From Micropterus salmoides (lineage: Eukaryota > Chordata > Actinopteri > Centrarchiformes > Centrarchidae), in the NCBI RefSeq assembly GCF_014851395.1, contig NW_024041484.1, positions 248,001 through 312,000 of the forward strand: a stretch of 64,000 nucleotides of DNA, in the 5' to 3' direction. The notes beneath the pieces were generated by a model, which made no database searches, was not told the DNA's origin, and saw only the letters and a list, made by a program, of their open reading frames with translations. Below, in pieces: positions 26,101 through 38,100 of this stretch. Within the stretch, counting starts at the first letter, position 1; every line of letters begins with the position of its first letter. A program made the position numbers and the translations under genes.

Positions 26101-29100
26101 ATCCTTAAATCTAGCCTGAATTATGGATTTAAACTGTTGAAATTCCAGAAATCTATTATGGCTAATTCCATATTGTGCCACTAGATCCTGGAATGGAATA
26201 AAGTTACTGCCTTGCATTACATGCTCTAGATGTCTTATCCCTTTGTCATACCACAGTGTGGAATTTAGTGTTTTCTTATTTTGCATGATGTCAGGATTAT
26301 TCCAGATTGGGGTAAATCTGCATGGGATAGGTGAAGACCCAGATATTTTGAGAAGTTCCCACCAAGCTGCCAAGGAAGTGCTTATGTTAATGCTTTTAAA
26401 GCAGGTATGACGTTTGATGCTGGAACTGATGAATGGCATATCGGAAATTTTTATTTCCTTACAGAATGTTTTTCTATGTCCATCCATGAGTGGTCCAGGG
26501 GGCTCTGATTGATCCATTTTGAGATATATTGTAGTCTATTGGACAGGAAGTAATGATAAAAATTTGGCAGTTCTAAACCACCACAGTCTTTTGCTTTTTG
26601 CATAGTTTTTAGACTGATTCGTTGGGGTTTATTTTTCCACAAAAATTTTGAGATGTTTGAGTCCAGTGATTTAAACCAGACAGCAGAGGGTTTGGTGGGT
26701 AACACTGAAAACAGGTAATTGATTTTAGGTAGGACCATCATTTTTATGGTGGAGACTCTTCCCATGAGTGATATAGGTAATGATGTCCACCGTACAAGGT
26801 CATCCTCTATTGATTTAAGTAAAGGCGTGTAGTTTAGCCATGTCACTTCTGACAGCCTGGAGGAAATATTACACCCAGATATTTAATATTCCCAGACTTT
26901 AGCGGTGTGGTAGATATACTCTGGAAATCACACTTTACAGGTAAAACTATGGATTTACTCCAGTTAATGGAGTAGTCCGAGATGGATGAGAATTTATCTA
27001 TAAGTGTGATTGTCTCAGAAAGAGAAGTTTGTGAGTTTAGGAGGAAAAGTAATACATCATCTGCATAAAGGCTTATCTTGTGGTGTATATTTTCTGTTTG
27101 AATTCCTTTAATATTATTATTTTGTCTGATCGCAGCTGGTAGCGGTTCTATAAAAATAGCAAATAGCGAGGGAGAGAGTGGGCAACCCTGCCTGGTACCC
27201 CTCTGGAGACTAAAGCATGGAGAAGTATGATCATTTGTTTTGACAGAAGCTCTTGGGGAACTGTATAAGATTTTAATCCAATCTATGAAAGAGTTTCCAA
27301 ATCAAAATTTATATAAAGTAGCGAATAGAAATTTCCAATTTACTCTATCAAATGCTTTCTCTGCATCTAAAGAAACAACTGTAGTTTCCAGGTTATGAAT
27401 AGTGGCATAGTCTATTACGTTAAGTAGCCTGCGTGTATTGTTGGTGGAGTGCCTGCCCTTAATAAATCCTGTTTGGTCAGAGTGTATTATACCAGGAGTG
27501 ACCTTCTCTAGCCTTCTTGCTAGGGTTTTGCAGATGATTTTAAGATCTGCGTTAATAAGTGATATTGGGCGATAACTGGACGGGAGTGTGGGGTCTTTGT
27601 CTGGTTTAAGGAGCAGGCTGATATTAGCAGAATTCATTGTTGGAGGCAACATGCAAGTACCCCTAATTTGCATAACCATCCTATAGAATGTGGGCGCAAG
27701 TATTTCCCAGAATTCTTTATAGAGTTCAGCGGGAAAACCATCTGGCCCAGGGGCTTTATTATTCGGCATATGTAAGAGAGCTTCCTGGAGTTCAGCCATT
27801 GAAACAGGTGAATCCAGAGCCCTGATCTGTTCATCATCTATCCTTGGCAAATCTATATTGTTCAGAAATGCATCGATGTTAGAGCTAGATGGGTCAATTT
27901 GTGATGTATATAAGTTTTTATAATAATCTCTGAATGCATTGTTGATTTCTTCTGGGTTATAAGTCAGATTCCCAGCTGAGTCCTTTAAGGAAGAAAGTTA
28001 TTTTTTCTTTATTCAATTTCAATTGGCTGGCTAAGAATCTGCCGGATTTATTGCCATGTTCAAAGTTCTCCAAGCGTAGTCTTTGCAACTGAAATTGGGT
28101 CTTTTTATTAATAATTTCATTTAATTCAAGTTTTGATTTTCTCAGATCATTCAGCATGTGTTCCTGTGGGGAGGTAGCAAGGGTAGTTTCTAATGTTTTT
28201 ATTTTTTGTTCTAGCTCTAATTCACAAGATCTCTCTCTTTTTTTTGTATGATGAATAGGAGATTATTTTACCTCTCATGACTGCTTTTGCTGCCTCCCAA
28301 AGAAGACATGGCGAGGTTCCTGGCAGGTCATTAGTTTCCATATATATTGCCCACTCCTTTTTGAAGTAATTTATAAAATCTAGGTCTTTAAGCAATGATG
28401 CGTTAAATCTCCAACTTCTAGTTGGCCGTGTGACCCTTTTTTTAGTAAGAGTGATAGAAACCGGTGCATGATCACTGATAGTGATAGGGTGAATCTGAGT
28501 GTTGGAAATGTCATACATAATTGAACTGCTAACCAAAAAATAGTCAAGGTGAGAATATGAGTGGTGGACTGGTGAAAAGAAGGTATATTCTCTAAGAGTG
28601 GGGTGGTGAGAACGCCAAACATCGCAAAGACCAAAATCGCTCATGTATTATTTAAGGATGTCTGTTGATTTCCAAATACGGTGACCACCTGCCGTACTGA
28701 GCCTGTCAACTGCTGGATTACATACCATGTTGAAGTCCCCTCCTATTATAAGAGCTGTGTCTGAGTGAGCAGAGAGTGAGTTGAAGAAAGCATGAAAAAA
28801 GGAGGGGTCGTCAACATTTGGGCCATAGATGTTGTAGTGAACAACGGTGTGGATTTGTGCATTTTATATTGAATGAATGTGGAGCTACCCTAAATTCCTT
28901 TCTCCTCCCCAGAGAAGATGGGGAGGGGTCAAAGTTGCTTTCTCTAAGTGCTAGCCCTTCTCTTTAGTTATCTTTAGTTACCTGAATATGTTCGCTTCTA
29001 TTTGAGTAGTTATGTTAACTGTTGTTGCTATCTGTTGTTGATATTAGTGCTAAAAAGAAGTTACTTGTGCAATGTTTTTATTTTCAGCAAGACACTCCTT

Positions 29101-32100
29101 CATCTGATGTAATCAATGCTTGTTCATAATACTTTCTTACAAAATCCCTTTAGAAATGATGACAAAGAAATGTTTTACTATACTCTTAATCGCCAGCTTG
29201 AATTTAAGGATGAATCAACAATATTCCCCGGTTCCTAAGGAGAGACGATGATTTAATCCAAGCTTTCCTCATGTAACCTGAGCTCCCCCAAGTGGACGAA
29301 ATAAGTATTACATGCCCTCGTCGGAAATGCGGTTAAATGTGTAAAAATACTGACCAATAATGTGACAATTGTTTCCTGTTACCAAATGCCTAGAACAGTA
29401 CAACCGTTCAACCATTGAGGTTCGATTGTGGAAAATATTTGATTATAATACGTGCAAATAGATTTCTTTTCTTTAGACATTAAGTTTAGAAAGGCAGTTC
29501 CTGGGGAAACCTGAGACGCCCCCTGGGGAACCACGCCCCAGGCAACAAAAGAGCGACACGCGACCTGGTCTCTAGACTCTTCTCTCAAGACTCTTAGACT
29601 CTTCCCTCTCTCGCTCTTCCCTTCTGCCCTCTGGATGCTTCGGCACGCGCGTGGCGTGCCTCGCCAGGCCACACGCCCAGCCAGGCCACACGCCCAGACT
29701 CGGCCAGCGAAACAAACAGGCCTTTGTTCGCCTGAAGCTACACACCTGAAGTGCCGAGACATCGATCTGCCTTCAGTTTGTTTTATTTTCTTTATTTCTT
29801 TGGTTTGTTAAAGTTATGAGTCCGTTACGTTACACTGGACTAATTCAGGAACGACCAAGTTCCATTTTAAGCCTTTTTCGTCGAGCCAACTTCACCGAGG
29901 TCAGACCAAGCCACGTGGTCTCGCCAGCTACAACCAAGGAAACCTGCAAACAGCCGAATTGCCAGACGGAGGAGGCGTTTTCAATCAGACACGGAGAACC
30001 CCGGACAATCCCTAGCAAAAAGCCAGGATCGGCAGCTAGAGTGGGACCCGTGCAACAGGCCAAAAGCAGGCTGTCGACAAGCAGTAAGACTTAACACACG
30101 TCCTGTGATCAGATGTCCATTTTAACTCCTAAACTATAGCATTAGTTTACTTTCATTAGCTCTTCTATGCCGTATGAGTCGAATGCTTCCCACAATCGAA
30201 CCTCCAGGCTCATTGTTCAGCAAATGTTTATGTTCCCTGTATCCAACCATCTTTTATCACCTTAGTTAGAGAATAAATTCACTGTAATATAATCAAGAGC
30301 TGTGTGTGTTGCCTATTTATAGTTCCTGCCAAGAGAATTGACCCTTTAGATATGAGACTGACTGATTTAAGATAATTGAGCGATTATTAACTAACTGATC
30401 ACTAGTAATAATTGTATAATTATTCAAAACTACCTAGAGGTCCGGAGACTCTAGGATTATAACAACTCCGGTGGTGCCCTTTACGAGGAAATTCTGATTT
30501 TATGAATAATAATTCATAATTGGGTATCAATTCTCATAAATTTATTAAAATGCATAACTAATAAATTTAGGTCCACTACATAATGGTGCCCTGTGTGAGG
30601 CCTTGTGACATACTATAATAGACTATACACACAGCCCTGATGCAGAGAAGTTATTGAGAAAAGTTATTGAGGAAAATTTTTCCCTCCAAAATTTTGCCAC
30701 TGAAATAATTATCGCCCAGTAAGTTGCTCCCTAGAAAATCTCCTGTCTTCCCTCTTAACTTAACGTTAGTGATGAAAGTGTGTGTGAGTTTTGACCATGT
30801 TCTTTGTTGTGAAATGAAATGCTTTGTGCAACTTGTTTGGCCGCCGCGCCATCATTCTTTGTTGTTCAGTACAGAGCTGTAGTGAGCTGAGCTATGAGGA
30901 CCGAGCTAATGTTAAACTGAATGCATTCCTGTAACGTTGCCATATGAGAAATCTGAGCTAAAGCTACATACATCTCCACTGACGAGTGGATGAAATGCCC
31001 TTTTGGTTGAGAGAAACTTAACCGATATTGATAATTTTAAGGCCTAATAAGAGGCAGACAGATTACAGTTGCGCTGTGCCAATGTGATTTGTTTGCGGCT
31101 ATAAATAACAGTCTGACGCGCTGAGCCGTGGATTGTTATGTTATATGCAAAACTCCGGTATCCTGTTGAAATTAGCTACTTCAACAAATACAGCTGCCCG
31201 CAGTGGAGTCACAGGCGTGAAGACGCCGAGTTTAGCCTGTAGCGTTGTACCTACCGAGCTAAGTTAACGCTAAATCGAAGCTTGAAAGCAAGCTGAGTCA
31301 TTGAAACAAAGGAGCGAGTCCTTCCCCCATTTTGAGCGGGACTGTGTCCGTCAGTGTTCTGATTTACTGCCGTTGCTGCAACGACGGTTTGCTAACTGCG
31401 TTAGCCTGAAGCTAACAGCTGTTGGGTCCGAGGACCAGAGAGGAAGCCGCTTCTTCTTCTACATTGAGAAATAGGCCGCGCCCGAGGCGGAGCCACAGCT
31501 CCCCTACTGGCTGGCGGAATAAATTGCATGCTCTGCATTAAATCGACTTCAGCGTCATCAGTGACAGAGATGAGCGTTTGAATCGAGTGAATTAAACCAG
31601 ACTTTGGTGATAGATCTTGTTAACTTGAGACACATAAACCATTGTGTCGACTCTCAGATTAAATTAATAAGGAGTGTTACTCCTTAAGTGTAGGATAGAG
31701 CACAGGCTCTCCTTTTTCCTTGAATAACCTTTAAAGATCTATTGGGTGTTTGCTTGTAACAAGGTACTGAGCCAGTTTAGTACCCTAACCTAGGATTACA
31801 CTGAGTAGTTCTATTAATTTTGATGCAATCTTTTATTCAAAGATTCGCTTTTCTAATTTTGATCCAGCTGTATTTGAATAAAAAGCTTTATTCTCATTAC
31901 TGCTGCAATATCCCTGATTTTGACTTTGTCATTTTGAAGCCTTTTCTGTAGTGCTATTTTTGATCCTTGCAGGAAATAAGATAAATGCAGAATAACATCT
32001 TGATTTGAATTTTTGTTAACCTTTTGTTGTTTGGACTGATTGGAATTCTGAAACCTACATTAAGCTTGATAAGTTGAATTGATAGCTTTCCAACTAGGCT

Positions 32101-35100
32101 TTCTTTAATCCTTGTTCACTATAAATGTAATTTGGACTCTGACTTTTATAGCAATTGGAATTTTGATAACTTGATAACAAGGGTAATTAAAAACCTTCAG
32201 TTTAATCAGCTTTGATTTTTTTTTTTTATTTAATCCACTTTAATCAGCCTGGGATTTTTGTTAATGTAACTTTGAACTTTGAGTTTATTCTCATTGCCTT
32301 TGAACTTTGATTTTGAAATTTAATTATTTTGATCTCAAATTTTAATTTTCCAATTTTGAACTCTGATTCTAAAATTTAATTTTCTCAAACAATTTTTCCA
32401 ACTTTGACTTTGATCATTAAGGACTTTGAGCTTTGATTGTCAAGCTAGTTGTAACATGAACTTTGATTTGATCTATAGCATTTAACTTTAATCCCAAGTG
32501 TGATTTAATTCTTTTCCTATTTTGCCTTCACCCTAAATTTGAATTTTCAGTTTGGGCATTTAAGTCTGACTTGAAAGTCAGCTTTCTCCAACCTGACATT
32601 CCCTTTTTCTCAACTAGTAAACACACTAGCTGAAACTCTGTTTAACTGACTGGCTCAGGTCTGCTGTACCAGCTAACACCTGTAGTCCACTTCTGATTTT
32701 GTTAAAGCAAATTGTATAACTGAGTCCATAGATTCGATTTGATCCTTTTCTTCAGATTCCACCTTCCAAATTAACTTAAAGGAACATCAACAGCTCCAGG
32801 AAGCTATAGAAGCAACACCCATTTATTTTTGTATTTTTATGCATATCCTCGTTTGTTGTCTGATTTGGACTCACACCAAAGTCCTTAACCAAACCACTTG
32901 AGTACCTGCCTGTGAACATGGCAGACCCACGCTTAGTGGCAGCCAGTGGGGGCGACCCACTGGAACACTTTGACTCCATCTTGGCCCACATGACCGAGAC
33001 CATGGTACCTGGCTACTCAAGCCAATACAAGGCACCGATGCGGTGAACCTTGAAACAATTTTTGCAGAGCTGGTAACAACTGCTCTAGCCACTTCCTCAA
33101 AGGACAAAGCCTTGTCCCAGATGCTAGGAAAACTAGCTATTGTAATGTCTGCCCAGTCTAAGCACACGCACCAGCTTAAACAGCAGCTGGAAAACACCAG
33201 GCAGTCACTAAGTGAAGCGGAAGAACGCATCACTGACCTACAGCTCCTTGCCACCTCCCACAGGAGGGTGGAGTCGATGAGGAGAAAATTGAGCTGCAGG
33301 AAAAGACCAATCAGCTTGAACACTCACTCTTTCAGCAAGAACAGGAGTTAGAGTGGACCAAAAGTAAAGTTAAAGACACAACTGAATCCTTGACCAATCA
33401 GAAACCCTCCTTAGACAAGCAGTGGGGGAAATTAAAGAGCTAAAATTACGAGTCAAGGTTTATAGCAAACTTAGAGAAGCTGACCAAAAACGCATGCAAG
33501 AAATGCGAAGACAGCTAGAGGACAGGGACAGAGTAACCCAATCCCCGCTACAGCAGGAAAACAAGGAGGAGTTGGCTGATACCAGAAGAGAGTTCCAGCT
33601 CTCATGTGAGACAGCCAAACATACTCCCTCCTACAAAACACTCCCACCAGAGAGAGACAAGGCTCGCTCCCCTTTGCCAGCCTCAGGAGGATGGTCTCCA
33701 CGACCACTCCCACAACTGATCCCACAGGATCATATGACAGAGCGCCAGAGAAATAGCCCTCCACCTACTCAGGTGAAGACGGCTTACTCCCCTCGGCTGC
33801 ATCCGCCGCCCACTGCTGACCATGACTTAAGCCCCTCTGACAGGGACTTAGACAAAATCGCTCGCCACATAACACGCTTCGAGCCTGAGGCTACAGGCTC
33901 AAATGAGACCAGTATCTATCTAAAAGATATTGAATACTACTTGCGGAAATTCCCTGCTGCCACCACTGACGACAAGATTTACCTGATCAAGGTGACATCT
34001 AGTCGAGAGGTCAGCAGCTTTATTGAACGCCAGCCCAGGTATGTCAGACAAGATTATGACTCGCTCTGCCAGGCACTGGTGGAGGAATATTCTGACTTGA
34101 CAGCACAATCAGGTCTAACAGCTGCACTTGCTGTTAAGCAAGGGAGGCCAGAACCTCCTCAGCAGTACTACAACCGACTCAGACAAGCGTACTTTGGTAC
34201 CAAAAATGAGCCCGATATGGAGGAAGAGTTAAACTTCAAATATCTTTTTATCCAAACCTCCACCCCACTACCAGTCATCATCTGGGTGTGGCAGCCTGCC
34301 CACGCACCCAAACCAGTCGACAGCTACGCGAGTTAGCTACAAAAGGATTTGAAAAGCAGAGACTCACCATGACGAGGCATCCTGAGCCCCATGGTGTCCT
34401 CACTCTCAGCATCAATTCCCTACAGGTGGAGCCAAAACGAGCTCCTGGTCTTGAAACACCTGCGTCAACCTGCATCACCTCCCAGAATTATAGACCAAGC
34501 CAGAAGCAGAGGTGCAGCCTGCCTCAGCAAAATGAGCATGGTCGACGTCACTCAGAGCCATCTTGGTCTGAGAAGAGCCAAAATCTGAGGCCTGAAACCC
34601 ATCGGCCCAGGTACACGCCCAACCGCTGTGAAACCCACCTCTTTTCACGGAAGGGGGGACACAAGCATCACAATCCCAAAACAATTGGGACAGGCGATCT
34701 CAGAGAGCTACACTCCAGAGATCCCACTATAGAGACACAAATACGATAACACTGAAAGTGAGTCTGACACACCCACTTTTAGTAAGGAGGAAATTACAGC
34801 GCTTAAGCGCCTGCTCCAAACCCTGTCCAAACAGGAAGATAAGAAGGCAGAGCACTTGGCCGCAGCTGCTGCAAAGCCAAAGTCCCCTTCTCCTGACACT
34901 TTGTCAAAACGACTGACACGCTCACACAGATGGACTGAGAGAACCGCTCCCTCCAGGACACTCCTGGTGGTACAGTCCGAGTCCAAAGCCACTCAGGGCA
35001 GTCCGCCCTCCCAACACTTCTTGTGTCACCTTACTGAAAGGGGAGTTTCACGGAAATTCTACCTGCCTGTAACACTTGAAAACACTCTGGTGCAGGAAGC

Positions 35101-38100
35101 ACTTCTTGATTCAGCTGCAGACATCACTATAATGTCATCAGCCCTCTTCAGGCAGCTACAGGCTATGACCCGCTCCCACACAGACCTGAACTACAGACTT
35201 GTGACATTGAGGTCCAGCCACTCGGCCCTGAAAACCTCAATCTGACAGCCATGACATTAGTCCACATGTCTATCGGTCCCATGGACCTCATCCACCCGGT
35301 GTATGTCTCACCATTTGACGCCATTCCTCTACTCATTGGCAAAGACTTCCTTAACCGCTTTGAGCCACTGCTTGACTTTCAGAACTTGACGATCTGGGCA
35401 CAGGTGAAACGACCCCTGCCTATCTCACTGTCTGAATACATCACAGAACGAGAAACCCGCCTCTGTGCTTTAGTTACCACTCAAATGACGCACTGATCCC
35501 CAAAACCACTCCACTGGATTGGCCGATCAGCACCGACACTCATGACTGTGAGCTCAGACTCCAGAGATGGGGCACATGCCTTCTTCCTTGCCTCCTAACC
35601 TCTCTATTAGAAGTGATTCACACTGAGCCTTCAAAGGCTACTGTCAGCCTTTCCTCTTTGCCTACCAGCGACTCTGTTCCCACAGGCAACATGACCAATG
35701 ACAGACAGATGGGTGCACAAACTGTCACCGCCTTCCCTGTCAACACTTCACCAGAGCCATCCTCCATGACTTTACATAAAGGCATGAGAGGGGGGTCAGA
35801 CACCACATATATTCATCCTACAGCTGAACTTGACACCAAGTTTACAGCACTAGGCAAACAGGGTGCTGTTAAAGACACACCCCAGCACTCCCAAGCGGAT
35901 TTGCTCCCCACCCATCCCGCCCTTATGACTTGCGATGCCACCAGAGCCCAGGCAGCAGGCTTGTCTGTGACAGCCGCCCCTGCGCCACAAATTCAAGCCC
36001 TGACTCTCTTGGTGACTCTGACCTAATTCGGCTTCAAACTCTTGATCCCGCCATTAGCAAAATGCTCCTCTGCCTTTCTGACGCAGAGCCTGTCTCCAAC
36101 ACTGAGCTTGCTTCCATCCCTGGCTTGAAACACCTTTACCTGGTGCGCTCTTCTTTGCGTGTCGTCACGGGCATTCTCTCGTATGTCTCAGACGCCCGCA
36201 CTTCACCTGCGTTCGTGGTGCCTCAGAGCCACAGGGGGGTGATGCTCATGCACGCCCATGACTCACCTTACAAAAGCCACAAGGGTTCAGTGCAACACAC
36301 AATGCACTAAAACAAGTAGCATATTGGCCAAACATGCAAAAAGATGTAGCAGACTACATCAAAACCTGTAAGGTTTGCTGCCAGTCTCAACCAGCAAAAC
36401 CATCACACAGAGCCTCCTTACAACGGAGAGGCATTTCTTTTCCCTTGTCAAAGACACAATTTGACAGGAGGGAACCCCAAACTGAACCAGCCAGAGGAAA
36501 TAAACATTTCCTCGCAGGCAAAAATAATTTAGACAGCACACAAAGATGCAAAGTCTATAACGACCAAAATGCGTCTCACAACAAGCTCCGAAGGGGGGAC
36601 AGAGTTTGTCATCACATCTCTGCTCCACTAAGGAAACAGGACGGCCAGAGAACAGGAAGACTTGCACACAAGTTCTCTCCCCACTGGACCGATCCTTCTG
36701 TGGTCACAGACAAACATTCACCTGTTCTGGACCGAACTAAGCTTCACAAAAATCCCATGGGACTTGTCGGGAACGATAACGTCCTAATAAATTAATAATT
36801 AACAGAAATCCTCAATTAGGGACGATAGCTGCTAGTGGTTAAAAGGTCATTAGAGTTCGCGTGCGTGCCTTGTAAAACAGAACTTGGAAGCCAGGTATCT
36901 TTTACTTCGGTCCGCCACCCACAGCTCTAGCCACTATTCTGTGTCTCCCTGTTGCAATTTAAACCTCCACTAAATTACCAGTGGAGGTCTTTAACCAATT
37001 AATTAGAATTTCCAAAAATTTCCACCCACCAGGTGGAGCCGCTCTCAACCTGACCACTTAGTCACAAGTGGGGTTACTGTCTAAATTTATTGCTCCTTTA
37101 ACCAATTAAGAATACCTGCTCCAGAGCAGACATCTTGCAGCAACTGCAGAAATAGAAACCACTCAGAACAGTTCCTCTCAGGACTAAAAGCCGCTTCTTT
37201 TATAAAATTTGTTTTGAAAGGGCTAAGACCCTCAGACTAGACTGTTAGCCTAAACAAACCTCAAGCTCACTGCAGCTTATGGTTCTGAATATCATGAATT
37301 TCTGAGAAAAATAATGTTGGTCATGCTCACACACGACTTGTCATTTTGTTAAGATATTTGTTTTGCTTCCCAAATTAATTTTCCGCTTTACTTTGTTTCA
37401 GGTGATTAAGTAACACAGCAGGCACCTGCTACTTTCAGACTAGCTAATTGGGGTTACCCTAAGTGACTAGCAGAATTAGTAGCCTTAGAAGGACATCAAC
37501 CTGATCACAGATGTTGTGTTTTGCCACCTGCTCTGCTTGACTCCTTCCACCTCACCAGCATCATCAGTACCTGACCAGCAGCTCGCCAGCATCATCAGTA
37601 CTGACCAGCAGCTCAGCATCATCAGCTCCTGACAAAGTCGACCTGCACCTGACAAACCACACATGTTGTTTCTCATTGCGTCCAAAACGTTACCTATCGG
37701 AGGGAACATTTTGGCCGAAGGGGGGACTGTAGTGAACAACGTGTGGATTTGTGCATTTTATATTGAATGAATGTGGAGCTACCCTAAATTCCTTTCTCCT
37801 CCCCAGAGAAGATGGGGAGGGGTCAAAGTTGCTTTCTCTAAGTGCTAGCCCGACCATAAAACTGGCACCATTTTGATTCCGAAGCTGATAACGCGGGGCC
37901 TGACTGTTAAACTGACAAAGGGACACGAGCCAGCCATTGGCATCTCCCTGAACAGCCTATCAAAACTTACCCCACCACACACGTTTCCGTGGAAACTGAC
38001 CTTATTCTTTGTTTATTACCACATCAAAAGGATACTCCTTGTCTCACCTAAGTGTGACATGTTCCAGACACTGAACTTTGGATGACAAAGGACTGCATTC

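Noticed and set aside
35490..36800. Integrase pieces directly after protease, suggesting a Gmr1-type order (integrase before RT)
   Set aside because: No reverse transcriptase is found after the integrase pieces either, so the order cannot be tested; deletion is the simpler explanation.
37873..38085. 70-codon frame in the 3' LTR-only block
   Set aside because: No family resemblance and absent from the other LTR; treated as chance.
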